The position numbers and the translations under genes were made by a program. From Trichodelitschia bisporula (lineage: Eukaryota > Ascomycota > Dothideomycetes > Phaeotrichales > Phaeotrichaceae), in NCBI GenBank assembly GCA_010356995.1, contig ML996711.1:1-64000 (forward strand): a DNA stretch of 64,000 nucleotides, read 5' to 3'. This document shows, one piece after another, positions 44,068 to 56,892 of this stretch (position 1 is the stretch's first letter; each line of letters begins with the position of its first letter). The notes beneath the pieces were generated by a model. That model was not told where the DNA came from. It made no database searches and saw only the letters and a list, made by a program, of their open reading frames with translations.

Positions 44068-46816
44068 ATGACGGAAACACCCCGGGTATCGAAACGCCGG
44101 CGCCTCAATTCCCAAGCCGACGTCTCGTCATCTAGGACCGCGGATCCCGAACCCGAACCGCTTGACGTCTACGACGACATTGACGGGGCCTTGAACCCGC
44201 GGGCCACGCCGAAGAGGGTTAATGAAGTTGGAAGTGCGACAAAGAACTCTGCGCGGCGGTCAGCGAGGCAGAAATCTGCGCTGGGGAAGAGTTTGGAGGT
44301 GGAACGATCTGGATCCAACGGCGTGAATGGGCGCACGACGCCTTCTCGAGTGAATGGAGCCTCCCGGAAAGCCCGAAACGGCAATACACCCTCCAAGCTT
44401 GCGTCTCAGGCAAATGGCACGGCGGATGGACCGGGTAACAGCGAGGACGAGCTGGCGTCTCAACCGGCGACAGTTAATGGGAAGTTGAACGGCAATAGGA
44501 TACACGTGGAGACCGAGGATGAGGCGGCTATTGCTGCGGCAGTAGAGAATCCTTCAAGAGGAGGCCGGAAGCGTGCTCTGCCTGATCGGCAAACCACCAA
44601 GGTGACGGCCAAGGGACTTCACACTACGCCTGCGAAACCGACACCTCAAAAGCGCGCCGCACAGCCAAAGGCGCAGCCGGTACCGGTGTTAGACAGTGGT
44701 GATGAAATTGCAGCCACGAAGAAGCCAAAGTCTGCTTCAAAGCCGACTCCGAAAACGGCGACGCCTCGGACTCGCCGCCAGCCCCTCAAAAGCCAACTGA
44801 TGGCCCAGCCTACTGAAGCCACTGAGGTGCCGCAGGATGTGGAAACTGTTTCGGTTGAAGCAGATTCGGCAGAGGACATACGCCCTGAGTCGAGCCCGAC
44901 AAAACCACGTCGAGCGACGAAGAAGCCGGAGCTAGCTTCACAAGCTGAACCGACTGAGATCGAAGATATGGAGATGGGTGGAGCCGATGAAATGGTCACA
45001 GTGACAAAGCCGACCCCGAAGAAGTGTGGTAGGCCGCCGAAGTCGGCTAGCCTTGCCGTGGGCGATGTCCCCGCTCGAAATATTCTTACACCTCGGAAGC
45101 GTGGACGGCCCCCTAAGTCGAAGTTGGCTGAGGAGAATGGCGAAAATGAAGTCCCGGCAACGACCCCGAAGCGCCGCGGCCGGCCACCGAAGAAAGCAAA
45201 CGTTGTTCCGGTTATTCAAGTTGAAGTGCCGGGAGCTGCCGCCAAAATTGGTGAATATGACGGGCCTGATCCTATGGACCTGGACATTATCGTCAACGAC
45301 AACATTCAAGAGCTCACTTTTGCCGAGGCCGTGGGTGGTTCGGCTGCGATACCCGTGCTTCCAATGGCGACAAAGGATATTCCACAGGAACTGAATACCA
45401 TCAAGAAAATCGTGTTGGAGAAGATAGCTCAAAAGCGTCCTATCCCCCTTACCGGACTCGACGAAGAATATGGCAAAGTTTATCATTTGATGGAAGCGAC
45501 AATTACGTCCGGTGAAGGAAACTCCATGCTTCTCATCGGTGCAAGAGGCAGTGGAAAGAGCGCTTTGGTGTCGAAAGCCATCCAAGAGCTCTCTCGCTCA
45601 CAGAAGGACCATTTCCACGTTGTCCGGCTCAATGGATTCATTCACACCGACGACAAACTGGCTCTACGCGACGTTTGGCGACAGCTAGGAAGTGAGATGG
45701 AGCTCGAGGAGGATAATGGCGTCAAGAGCTATGCCGACACATTGACGATGCTTCTGGCCTTGCTGTCCCACCCATCTGAAATCACCGGCGATCATTCGGA
45801 CCAGGTTATCGCCAAGTCAGTTGTCTTTATCATGGACGAGTTCGACCTGTTTGCCTCGCATCCGCGACAGACTCTATTGTACAATCTCTTGGACATTGCT
45901 CAATCACGGAAGGCTCCGATTGCCGTCTTGGGTTTGACGACTAGGATCGACGTCATGGAGAGTCTGGAGAAGCGAGTCAAAAGCAGATTCAGCCATCGTT
46001 ATGTTCATCTTTCCCTACCAAAGAGCTTGACGCTTTTTGTTGAGGCGTGCAAAGCGGCGCTCATGGTGCAGAAGGGCGAATTGGACTTCACTGAAAAAGC
46101 ACTTCTGATACAGCCTTCTCCAAGGACCAGTCTGGGGGCCGGGACCACCTCGACTGACTACCTAACGGACTGGAATAACTCTATCACCGTATGTCACCCT
46201 TTGTTTTTCAATAGAGCCACGCTAACATCTCGTACAGACACTGTTCACCTCTCGCCCGTTCCTCCAAACCTACATTTCACCCCCCTACGCCCTCACCAAA
46301 TCACTCCCCAGCGCCCTGACGTCCTTTTTCCTCCCCCTTTCCACACTCTCCACCCTCCCAACAGCAGATCACTTCCTTTCCCACCCCCCAACCCTCCTCT
46401 CCCCACCCCACTCAAACCTCCACCTCCTCCCCTCCCTTTCGGACCTCGCCCTCGCCCTTCTTATCTCCGCCGCCCGCCTCAGCATCATCCACGCCACCGA
46501 CACATGCAATTTCGGCCTCGCATACGCAGAATACGTCTCCCTGTCATCGAAAGCGCGCATCCAGACCGCAGCTCATGGTGCCCTTGCCGTCGGTGCCTCG
46601 GTCCGCGTCTGGGGCAAGCACGTCGCACGCAAAGAGTGGGAGGGTCTCATCGCGCAGGGCCTGCTGGTGCCTGTGCTCGCTGGTGCGGCGACGGGGTGGG
46701 GTGAGGGACGCGTGGCCGGCGGGGCTATGGTTCGCGTCGATGTGGCGCTCGAGGAGATTTCGGGGGCCGCGGGGTCGCTGTCGGGGGTCATGGAGCGGTG
46801 GTGCCGGCATATTTAG
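44068..46816 (+). CDS. ORC4: Origin recognition complex subunit 4 with AT-hooks
   Basis: Two exons, 44068-46188 and 46238-46816, give 899 residues. The first 420 residues are basic and disordered, with three AT-hooks near 318 (CGRPPK), 344 (KRGRPPK) and 369 (RRGRPPK), spaced about 25 residues apart. The AAA+ module follows: Walker A GARGSGKS (about 491-498), Walker B VVFIMDEFDLF (about 585), sensor-1 region AVLGLTTRIDVMESLEKRVKSRF. The intron lies in the winged-helix part (NNSIT/TLFTSRPFLQ). Exon 2 runs Leu/Pro-rich and closes with GKHVARKEWEGLIAQGLLVPV, the terminal winged helix. ORC4 helps ORC bind origins and load MCM2-7. AT-hooks on Orc4 are known from fission yeast (nine copies); here three suggest AT-directed origin binding, by analogy. 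Confidence 0.93.
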
Positions 46817-49800
46817 AGTGGGGGCGGGGTTGGCATGTGAGGCGGTGTCTGTGGGGGTGGGAACAGCTTGTAGCACGTTTTGGTCGGTTACGAGTGCACC
46901 TGGTGGGGACTGCATGTAGAACTACGGTATCGGTTTTGCCCTATACCCTTCTGGTCCTGTCTGCGCCCCGCTGCTACAACCTATCGTCTCCCGGCAACGC
47001 CTTCTAGGCAACAAGGATCCGCGGAGCTGGGGCCCGCCTCCGTAGCGTGACGTTGTGCGACTTACGTGCATGGCGAGCCGCCTGTTGGCGTGCCGGCCGA
47101 CTCCCCAATTCCGGAGGCATGCTTGTCGGGACCCCGGCCGTGGATCCCGATCCGGTTATATTTGACATCCCGGCCACACGAATCCCGGTTCTCGGTCAGC
47201 TCACGCGAAATGAGGCGGCAAGATCGCTGTCCATGGCTGGTGTGTGAGACCGCAGCCCCGGGTCCAGCCTTGTACACTGCATGCTCAGGGGTGTTGGAAG
47301 GCGTGTAAGTCTTTCAGAATGCGAACATGGCGCGTGGGCAGGTGCAGGTGAAGCACGCTGCGCCGCGTCTGCGGCGAGCCTGTCGGAATCGCCGGTTCGG
47401 AACCCATTGAGCTCTCGCGAGTCAATTTTTCCTGGCTTGTGCGACGTTCAGCTTCTGGCCACGCGCCGTACGCGGTCTGGCCCAGGTTGAGTGCGCAGCG
47501 GCGTGGAGTTTCTGTCATGAATCACGGATTCTGTCCCTTCCTGTGTGTTTAAACCGCAAAGAGGCCATATCCAACGATATGGAGACAGTGCTGGCGGTGG
47601 GGACAGTGGGGCGCGATTGAAAGACGGTGAGGCTGAAGCGGGGACGCGGAAATGCACAGAAGACCAGTATTCCAGAGGATAGACCTTGCAGGTTCTCCGA
47701 GGGTCCGCCTACACTGCAGATGTCGTCGACGTCAATCTGCACATATGCTTGCATCATTTCGCCCTGCCTTAGCGGCTGCAGCCACAGTCGCTTCAACCGG
47801 AGAAGCAGACCACCACGCGGGATTGGACCTCTGTCGTGGAAGCGGTAAATGGGGAGAGTGGAGGGCGGATAGGATCCTGTAATGGTCGCAAAGGTCATCC
47901 TACCAGGACCCTAGTGTTAGGTATTCAATCAGGCCTACTCTTCACATTAATTAGCTATCGGACCTCCGCATTGACAAGTGAAGCACGATCGACTGAGGAC
48001 TTGAAGTCAATGGAAATCCCGACGGCTTGGTAATAAATGCCAAGTTTCCCCGCCGCAAACCCGATGGAATCGCGGATATTGCCGTCTAGTTCGAGTTCTG
48101 ATGCCCGCGACATAACGTTATCGTGCAGCGATGCGAAAGATCCTCGGAACCGTAAGCAAACATTCCCCAAAAGAAAATGTAACCGAGGGGTCCGAGATGA
48201 ACCTTGGGATGTTCCGCTGCACGTTCTACTGACTTGTTGCACCTTGAAGCACTCCGTGCTCCGCAAAGTGGTGATTGGACGGTTAGTCGACTCAGCTCTT
48301 TATACCTCGTAGTGCTGGTCAAAGATTAACCGACCCCCTGAGCCCACTCGCCGTACTTTGGCAGTTGATAGTTCTTCACCGCAGCCGCCCTTGAAGTAGT
48401 GAACTTCAGTTCCCCACAATAAATTTACGCCAGGTGCGGATCGCGAGAACCAGAATGGAGACTTGCAGTCTCGACCTGCACTTGTGGTCCGCGAATCTCC
48501 ACGGCAATGACTCGCTAGTCCTGTTTGTAATATCGTACCAGTACGGTCGTAGCCACTCTGCTGCATGAGCAACTGAGTCAAGATCGCGGCGACAGCTGTA
48601 CGACGTGAAATTACGCCAATTGTGAATGACGACAAAACGGCACAGTCGAATAAATTCGGGCGGCAAAACTCGGCCCTTTTAAAGCGATCAACACTAACAA
48701 TGAGAAATCACTTACCAGCAAGAGCAGTAAAGAACTACTACCCACAGCTCTTCCATTTCCAATCCGGAGAAGTTGAGAGGCTCACACCGGCTCGTTCATA
48801 CATGTTGTAAACTCCCGGGAAATTAATGGCCGTTAGGGCGCTCCTTGCCTCGATGCAGGGCACCGAGCTAAGCAGTAGAAGACAGGCCGATTGCCGGAAA
48901 TTGCAGGGAATAGCTTTGGAAAGATGGGAATGCGCCAGAACATGCCAAAGCCCCTTCGAGGTGTGGATAAGAAAGCATGGTGGCCTCCATCGAAGAGCGC
49001 TAAATGGCAAGTCATGGCAGAATGTTAATTTCTTGGTCAAGCGGTTGTTGCCGTACCATGAAGCAGGGTGCCAATAATCCGACCATCACATTCTCCTGAG
49101 GATCATCTTCAGCTTAGGTGCACTTCGGGTCTGTTTGCCTGGATATTACAGCCTTGTAAAGTAAGACATACATGCTGTTGCTTTGCGTTAGCAGTAGCGG
49201 CATGGCATCTGATATGGTGAAGAGGCGGTCCTAGCTGTGCGTAAGGCATACCTTGATGCTATGTACGTCGCCTCGTGCCGACCCGCGCACGGATTGGTCA
49301 TGTTTTGCTCGGGAGACATCAAGCCGACAGCGGCCCAGCGCGGGTAAACTTTTGCTGCGGAGGAAAACAAGGTTTAGTGCTCGCCGCGAACCCTACTTCG
49401 CACATCACGTCGGGCTTGAGTAGGAGCCCGGAATGCGGAGATCGTAGCTGGACCTTTCACTTTGTGATTGGCAGGTGGTCAGCAGAGGCCATCGATGATA
49501 ATCAAGTTTTTCCCCCTCCAGGACATATTTTGCATCCTTAGCTGCATACTCAGCAGTTGCCGACGCTACGTGGCGCATGGCCTGCGGGCCTGTCGGTAAA
49601 CAGCCGAGGGGGCATACGAAGTCGTCTTGAAACCTAAAGCCGGACCGCATTTCAGCTCTGGAGGATAGACTATGATCGAAGCAACCTCCGAGAGGACTGG
49701 AAATGGCGGCGTCATCCGTTGGTGCTCCATCATCCAAAGCCAGGCGACGAACTAGAGACGGGAGCCGGGGGGGAAAGGCGTATGATGATGCGCCATCGTG

Positions 49801-51103
49801 ATGATACGGTAGCTGCGTGTCGGGGAAATGTCCGTGTGACTTCTGTTATTTCTTAGTTCCATGCGGTTTGCTGTGCGTGCACAGCCCGTCGGTTTCAACA
49901 CCCAGTAACATGGCTTTGGGATGCGTGGCGTTATCTCCCGTCGGGCACTTGTCAAGGGTGGCTTTTACCTAAGGCTCAGCGGCTGAGGGCGCCGGTGATG
50001 CTTCGCAACAATGTGGTCGAGGGCACGGTTCAGGCCCGCATTTCTAGCGCGGGTACAGCGGGAGTCCCCGTCCGGCAGTGCTTCTGAAGGCGTGGGAAGC
50101 TGAAGCACAGACCGCCCAGGATTGAAGGTGTCTGCACTACTGTTAGACAGTCAGTACACTAGGCCGTACATATGTCTGGAAGAAAACAAAGGAAACGGAA
50201 ATGAGGGCGGTGGGCGCGCACGAGACGCTGCAGAGCCCAAGCCAGCAAGGGTCCGCAAGTGTGGATTAGTATACGCAGTGGTAACCCGTCGACCGTGATG
50301 TGTACGGGGTGTGTGAGAATCCCGGTCTGGTGGGAAAGGCCTGGGGTAGCCCCACGTTCAGTTATCTGCCAAGCTGGAGCGGGTCGAATGCGAATGTCAT
50401 AGTTAGGGAGTTGCTGGATTCCTTGACGGCGGTCCAAAGGAGTGGTCGATGTTGACCTTTTGCTTTGCACCTCTGAGTCCGAAGCGGGAGCATGCCCCGC
50501 TCAACCGCTCTCTCCAGTTGCGCCAAACGCGACGTCTGCTGTGTCTGCCAACTGGGCGGTCTAGTCGCCAAAGTAGTAAATTTTCTCGAAGCAGCAACGG
50601 CTATGTCATATCGCCATGCAGGATGGTGTTTACCGGGGTTCGTTCGCTTCCTGTTCCCTAGTGCGAATTCCAGTCAGTCAAAATGCCCTCCGTCGCGAAA
50701 AGGAAACCCCCAACCGATCGGTTCCTGTCCACATCAGCCAGCTTTCGGCCAAGCTAGACTTCCAACCTCGGGCTGTGAGCATGCCCATATTGTCCAACAG
50801 TCCTAGCTGCGATAGGCCAGCACGATCTGCGGCGAGCCGTGAAGCCCCGCAGCTGGCAAAATCGGGTACCATTGGCGCAGAAGAAGGCGGCCAAACGAGC
50901 AAAATAGTAGCATTCCCTGCATGCCGCCGTGTAAGTAAGCCATGATGGGCAAGGCTGGGGGGAGTCTTCTTGCGCATGGGCGGCTTGGTCCATCGTCATT
51001 CTCTAGCCCCTTGTGCGACTTTAAGCCTCCTCCTACCACTCCTAGGTTATTATCTCAAGACCAGGTGTATCCAGCATTCCGGGTCAGCACGCGCAAAGTC
51101 GAC
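46817..51103. other. Gene-poor 4.3-kb stretch
   Basis: No frame matches a family. Minus frames at 49405-49737 (110 codons) and 48300-48635 (111 codons) and a plus frame at 50616-50945 are the longest; none has a motif or a convincing splice partner. Base composition is mixed, without the strong AT bias that repeat-induced mutation would leave. I see no tandem repeat, RNA gene or transposon. Confidence 0.5.
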
Positions 51104-52758
51104 ATGGCAGAAGAAGCTGTGCCGGAAGGGTATTACGAGACGGTGGAAGTCCATGAGCGGACATTCCAGAAGTACTCCATCGATCGCGGAGTCTATCCCG
51201 TTCCCGTAGATGAGGTACGTAGGCTATCATCACATCAAGCTGCTCTTCCCGCGCAAAATATTCGCCTTGTGTCAGCTTGCTATCCCATCACATAAGAGAC
51301 CAGATACTCAACTTCGAACGCACAGGAAGAAGAAGATCGGCTCTCGGCCCAACACGCAGTTTTCCAGGAGCTCTTCGGTGGTAGATTCTACTTCGTGCCA
51401 CTTCAGTACCCTCGACAAGTCCTAGACTGTGGGTATGGTCAAGCCCACTGGGCAGTGTCGTTTGCTCAAACATATGGCAGCAGCGAGGTAAGTTGCTGGT
51501 CGTCTCTCATCGCAATTACCCCGCAGCGCCCTGAGGAACCGCTTGACCGCGACCGCCCCCCGTTCAGCGCACTCGATGGGTTGGTGGGTGAACTTGTGAA
51601 AGGATACGAAGCCGGGCATCTTCGTCTCCGCCGCATCAAGTCCTTCAAAAGACCGAAAAAGACAGGCTAACCGTCATGCCGGACAGGTTACGGCCATTGA
51701 CATCTGGCCTGCTGATATCGCTGACGAACCGGACAATTTGTCTCTCGAGGTCTGGAACCTGAACGAATCTTTGATCCCGACATACAAACCGAATCACTAC
51801 GACTTCATCCATTCCCGTTGCGTAGGGCCCGGAATTCACACAGACCGATGGCGCGGCTATGTGCACGAACTCGCGCGTTTGTTGAAGCGTGACGGCTGGC
51901 TGCAGATGGCCGAATTTTACTACAATATCCAATCCGACAGTGGCAGACTGACTGACCAACATGCACTCCACCAGTGGGGTGCCAATTACAGGGCTGCGCT
52001 AGAGCGTGACAGAGATCCCAGAGTAGGAAGGAGCTTGGTTGAGAAATTACGGCAGGCGGGATTGAGAGAGGTACAGCACAGGATGTTTCAGGTACCAATT
52101 GGTGCGTGGCCCACAGGTACGTCAGACTTCCGCATCGTCTCCTGAGTCGGGTAGCAGTGGATGATCCATCGGAGTTTGAGCGATTTCAAGTCCAGCTCTT
52201 AAAGATGCCCGGCCCGGACCGTCGGAAACGGCAAGATCCATGCGATTTCCACCGGGTCGGGGCATTAGTGCGGGAACCTTATCTCACCACATTCCGAACA
52301 TCTTTGCCAAGTTTGCGGTCTTCGAAATTTAGAGGCAGAGCACTGGTTGTCGAATGGGTAACTAAGATAACAGCAGCTTCACCGCGAAGTCTCGGGGTTG
52401 CATCGATGGCTTCAAGACTCGGGCCTCGCTAATTGCACTTCGTTGGCGCCATTGCGTCTTGGAGACTGCAGTCCGTGTGCTGATATTTTGATACTCGCAG
52501 ATCCCACCCAGCGCCGGATTGGAGAACTGAACCTCGACAACATTAAAGCAATGCTCGAGTCTCACGCGATGTGGCCTTTCACATCTCGCCTCGGTTGGAC
52601 CAGGGAGCAGGTGGTTTGGCTCACGGAACGCGCGAAGCAAGAGGCAGAAGACGTGACTCTCAGGCTCTATATCCCGTTGTTAGTTGACGACATTGCTGTT
52701 CGCGAGGACTGGAACTAATGAGCTGAGCAGATACGTGGCCTGGGGCCGAAAGCGATAG
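51104..52758 (+). CDS. LaeA-like (TAM-domain) SAM-dependent methyltransferase
   Basis: Five exons, 51104-51214, 51326-51487, 51687-52116, 52501-52678 and 52731-52758, give 302 residues. Motif I is VLDCGYGQAHWAVSFAQTY (family form VLDxGxGxGxWA), then VTAIDIWP (acidic loop), FDFIHSR-like YDFIHSRCVGPGI, and GYVHELARLLKRDGWLQMAEF. The C-terminal half (GAWPTDPTQRRIGELNLDN, FTSRLGWTREQV, YVAWGRKR) matches the ascomycete family that includes the secondary-metabolism regulator LaeA and many lineage-specific relatives. The glycine of the second GxG position is replaced (GQAHW), as in several paralogues. Intron 3 is 384 nt, far longer than the usual 50, and could hide another exon or an insertion. No biosynthetic core gene is nearby, so it is not clustered. 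Substrate is unknown. Confidence 0.85.
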
Positions 52759-55455
52759 CCAAAGCTGCAAGGCGGCCTCGTCTTGCTGGCAGCGCCACAA
52801 ATACCAGGTGTTGGCCCTGACTTTTTGGTGTCGGAGGTCGTTTCTTCTTTGGCTCAAGACTGATTCCTAGAACGTAAAGCTCCATCTAGTATCAACCCGG
52901 TGTGGGAATGACAGCTTCAGGTACCTGCGTGGTCTCTCAGTTTCAACCCATACTCCTCAAGCGTGCTTTTCTGCCTCGCCTCGTCGAGCTGATGGCTGAG
53001 TGGCGATGTTGACTTGCTAGGCGTCGATTTTGAAGTTGAATGGAACTTTGTTCGACGTGATTTGCAGGCCGATATTCAACTTCAACTGCCCCCGACATCA
53101 GACGAAGTAGCGAACAGAACCGACCACGCTTCGCTGGGAGGAAAAGAGGAAGGAACCGCCGCCTCGGCTACCATTCACCATCATAGACAATCGTCAAGAT
53201 GATGTAAGGACATGGAATCCAGTGTAGAATACGAAAGAACAAGCCGAAGGCCAACAAACGCAGATACCCTCAAAGCGGCATCGAAGCCCGAGTGTTTCCT
53301 GGTGTGAGAAGTAAAAAGGGAGGCAGGTTTCCAACCAAGAGTGGCAAGCGGGACCTAGCGGGGGCCTTTGACCCAGTATGTCGGGACAGAAACTTTTGTT
53401 TTCACTACGAGTCTGATGAACTGCGGGGTGTGAGGGAGTTAAGAAGAGGATATCGAGTTGTTGGTGCATGACAAAGAGGTTTGCGCTGTGAAGGATGGAA
53501 GATGGTTGTGTTGTCATCAGTCTCAGGTGTCGTCGGATTGGAGGAAGGTGGCGATGCGGGAGGAGCTTCAAGAGATGTCGACGTCTTCTCTCTCGCCTTC
53601 TTTCTCACGAAGCAAAGAGAGAAAGGCGCGACGCGATGAGGCAAAGAGAAAGCAAGATTCGAAGTTGATGTCACTTTGGGTGTTTCTTCTTCTCATCTTT
53701 GGCTTCTCCCTTCAGCCGTTCACCCGACCCTCCTTCCTTCCTTCCCCTCCCCCTTCCCCGCCTTCCTCCCAACACCCCTCCCTCCAATGCAATGCCCCCA
53801 GCGCAAGCAACTCAGCGCGAATTGCTGCAAGGAAAAATCATCCATACGGAGTGATTTCCCATCTCTCCAACCAAGGGCATCCTCCTACGCCTCCTCCGAA
53901 ATACGCTCTGGCATCTCCGCTTGATTATTAGCATTTCCTGCACCTCGAACGCCACATCCATCCCCGAGCTTTCCCGAATCCAGCGCTATTGGGTACCAGC
54001 GTATTCGGTGCACCTTGCTACCGGTGTATCGCGTGCAGGAGACTTCTCCGCATTTTACTAGCCTTACCGTAGGCTGATTCTTCGACTGGAAGCGAACACC
54101 ACCAGCTACGGCATGGCTGTTGAGCCGAACCATGGCGCCGTTCCAAGGTCCTGCAGCCATGGGGTTGGGTCATGCAGCAGCCAACCTCACATCACCCATG
54201 AAAGCAGTCGCCAGCGCGTTTAACTATCTTGAGCGAGTTTATCCCTCGCAGAAACATGCAGAGTGTCTATTTTCAGGTCAGGCAAGCGGAAACCACTAAC
54301 ATACCTTCCCAGCATTGGCAGGCTCGGCAAACCCGCATCTCTGGTCAAACCCGTGATGAGCCATCGACGGCAAAGCAGCCGCATGGCCGCCATCGTGATG
54401 ATCACAAGCCACGTCACAAAGCTTTACTTCGGAGCACATGGACTTTGGCGCTTAGCATGTCCAAACGAAGATTAGGCTGGAATAAGCGCCATGCGGGGAG
54501 ATGCTCCCGCCGGCTAGCGGATGGGCAGATAGAAAGTCTTCAGGGGTTTTAGCTGGGCACCCAGAACGCAGGGAGTACGACTGCATATGGCGAAGGGTGA
54601 CTTCCATCCTATCTATGGGAAGTAAGGGGAAATGAACATCAGCCATTTGGCATTCATATTCTGCCTTATCTCCAAGTCTGCACAAAAATCGTGAAAGGTA
54701 GGTGGGTGGAGAATGCTTCCAAGGAATTCAAGATGTTAGCCGAAGTTCTCGAGTCTATTCGAAATTCCGCTGCATCAGTCCAGACTTGCAGCGTGCATAT
54801 CTTCGGTGTTCGAGCTGCATATTCAACCACCGAAAACGCGATAGGTCTTCGGCTCCGCCCAATGGCCAAGGAAAGCGCGAAGAGAACGTTGCATCTCACA
54901 AGCTGCGATTCGATGGGTTAAGCGTGCAACGACTTTTTCGGGTCGGCTTTTGGCTCAATCCCTTGTAATCGAGCCTGGAACGACGTCTAGCTGCCAGCAA
55001 TCATGTCCAATCGCGTAGGAGCGCGAGCCGTGTGGAAAGCCTCTTCCGGATATATGCAGTATTCCTGCTTCAATTCTGGCCTGTTTGTGATGATGAGCAC
55101 AGGTTTTCGGAAGTTCTGGCCAACCCAGCAGCTTACATACCCGGATGTCAAGCGCTTGCTTGGGACTCGGGCCTTTCTTATAAGGCATAGTCTGAACAAC
55201 TTTGAACGGATTGTTTAAGATGCTGCCGTCTATGTACCCCATCCTAGCGCATTGGTCCGCAGTTTCTCCGCCGTCGGAGATGCCCGTGCCCGGCGATGAA
55301 TGACCCTACACTGCAATCAAACTACTATGACTGAAATTGCAGCACAGCAATGCTGCGCACTCGGAATCGAATTTTCCGAATGCCTTTTAAAGTTCACCAT
55401 AACTCTAAAAGGTGCGGTTCTGCCGAACCAGTCTTGACGAGTCGTGCAGATCGCA
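52759..55455. other. Gene-poor 2.7-kb stretch
   Basis: No supported gene. Minus frames at 53885-54160 (91 codons) and 54955-55242 (95 codons) are open with fair codon use but no known motif. Around 53690-53790 the plus strand is C/T-rich. The last 200 bp should contain the GDSL esterase promoter. Confidence 0.5.
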
Positions 55456-56835
55456 ATGGCTTCAATCCAACACCTCCACGTTATGCTTTTCCTCTTCTGG
55501 CTCCCGTGCATCAGTGCCATGGTACCGGGGGGAGCTTCTTGGGCCCTGGAGAACTTCAAGAGCCTAGTCACATTCGGAGACAGCTACACTGACGAAGTGA
55601 GGATGAGCTACATCGGTCAGCATGGCGGAATCACCCCTCCGATTGGCTGGGTACCGCCAGTGGTAAGGCTCTCGAAATTCTCTTCTACCTGCATGCATAT
55701 GGCGCCATGTTCTTAATGCTGCAACTGCATGAACGTCTGCTTTTGAATGTCGTTCATGTAAAGCTATATGCTCGTGTTCACGTCCGATCTTGTTTCGACC
55801 AATGGCTTTGATTACTTTTTGATGCTACGCCTTAGTGCGCGGCGGTCTCATTCTAGCCTGCTTCCCCGCTGCCATGTTGAGTGACGTGTCTGGCGTTCTT
55901 TCCCTATATGGTCTACTAGCACGAGCTCATTTCTAAAAAGGGAAACTCTGCATCCAGCCCCGCGCCATGGGCTCGCTATGTCTCCTACTATACCGGCGCA
56001 CAGCTCTACAACTACGCCGTCAGTGGGGCCGTTTGTTCTAACGCCATCACCCCGCGATCAGCCTCGTCGTCGTATCTCTTTCCATCAGTTGCTGAGTACG
56101 AGATCCCCGCCTTTGTCGCGGATAAAAAATACTTCAAAACCCAGGGTGGACCTAACTCCGTCGCCGCGCCAGTCGACGATAGCACCGTCTATGCGCTCTG
56201 GATTGGAACGAACGATCTTGGCAATAATGCGTTGCTTACGGACTCTCAAGTCAAGGGGAAGACGATAGCTGACTACGTTGATTGCGTTTACGAGTCGTTT
56301 GATAAGCTGTATGCTGATGGTGCGCGGTACTTCATCCTCATGAACCTGGTCCCGCTGGAACTGGCGCCGCAGTATGCAACGCCTGAGAAAGGAGGTCTGG
56401 GGAAAACTCAGTTCTGGTCAGATAAGCCAGAAAACGTCACCGAAGTGAGCTACCGGATGAAAGAGATGGTGGTTGGGGTCAACGAGCTATTCAAGTACCG
56501 CACACCATATGAAGTATGCTTGGCAAACCGGTGGAAAGGAGCGAATGTGGCTTTGTATGATGTCCACCGCTTGGTACGTGCTTTCCAGCACAAATCTCCC
56601 CCAGATGTTAACCGGACTGATGTAGTTCGCCGACATTTACCACAACCCATCCAAGTACCTCAACGGCACTACCCCGCCCAACGTCACCGCTAGCCCGCCG
56701 ACGGCTTCCACGAGTCCAGATTCATATATGTGGGCCGATGCCCTACACCCCTCGCAACAGGTGCAGCGCCTCGTCGCGCAGGAGTTCACACGCGTAGTTA
56801 ATGGGAGCAGCAGTTATGCCGCGTACTGGAAGTAG
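55456..56835 (+). CDS. Secreted GDSL/SGNH esterase (CE16-like)
   Basis: Three exons, 55456-55662, 55941-56573 and 56626-56835, give 349 residues. The start is the first ATG; the frame's GTG at 55444 is not used. A signal peptide (MASIQHLHVMLFLFWLPCISA) predicts secretion. Block I is VTFGDSYTDE (Ser about 43), block III WIGTNDLG (about 158) and block V DALHPS (Asp about 318, His about 321), the SGNH triad arrangement. The sequence fits fungal carbohydrate-esterase family 16-type acetylesterases, which deacetylate plant polysaccharide oligomers. At least four NxS/T sites are visible (NVT, NGT, NVT, NGS). Intron 1 is 278 nt, unusually long; its acceptor AAAAAG/GGAAAC gives PVGNSASSPAPW. It converges on the GGCT-like gene with 57 bp between stops. 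Confidence 0.9.
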
Positions 56836-56892
56836 AAGTATCACCACCGCAAGCCATCATAAACAAAATCAAACACCAACCGCATCTTCTTC

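Noticed and set aside
49405-49955. Possible minus-strand gene
   Set aside because: Neighbouring frames cannot be joined by credible splice sites and show no family signature.
46817-51103. Transposon or retroelement remnant
   Set aside because: No terminal repeats, reverse-transcriptase, integrase or transposase motif on either strand; not strongly AT-biased.
54955-55242. 95-codon minus frame (MGYIDGSILNNPF...)
   Set aside because: Open and fairly protein-like, but no motif, and its antisense is equally open; support is too weak.
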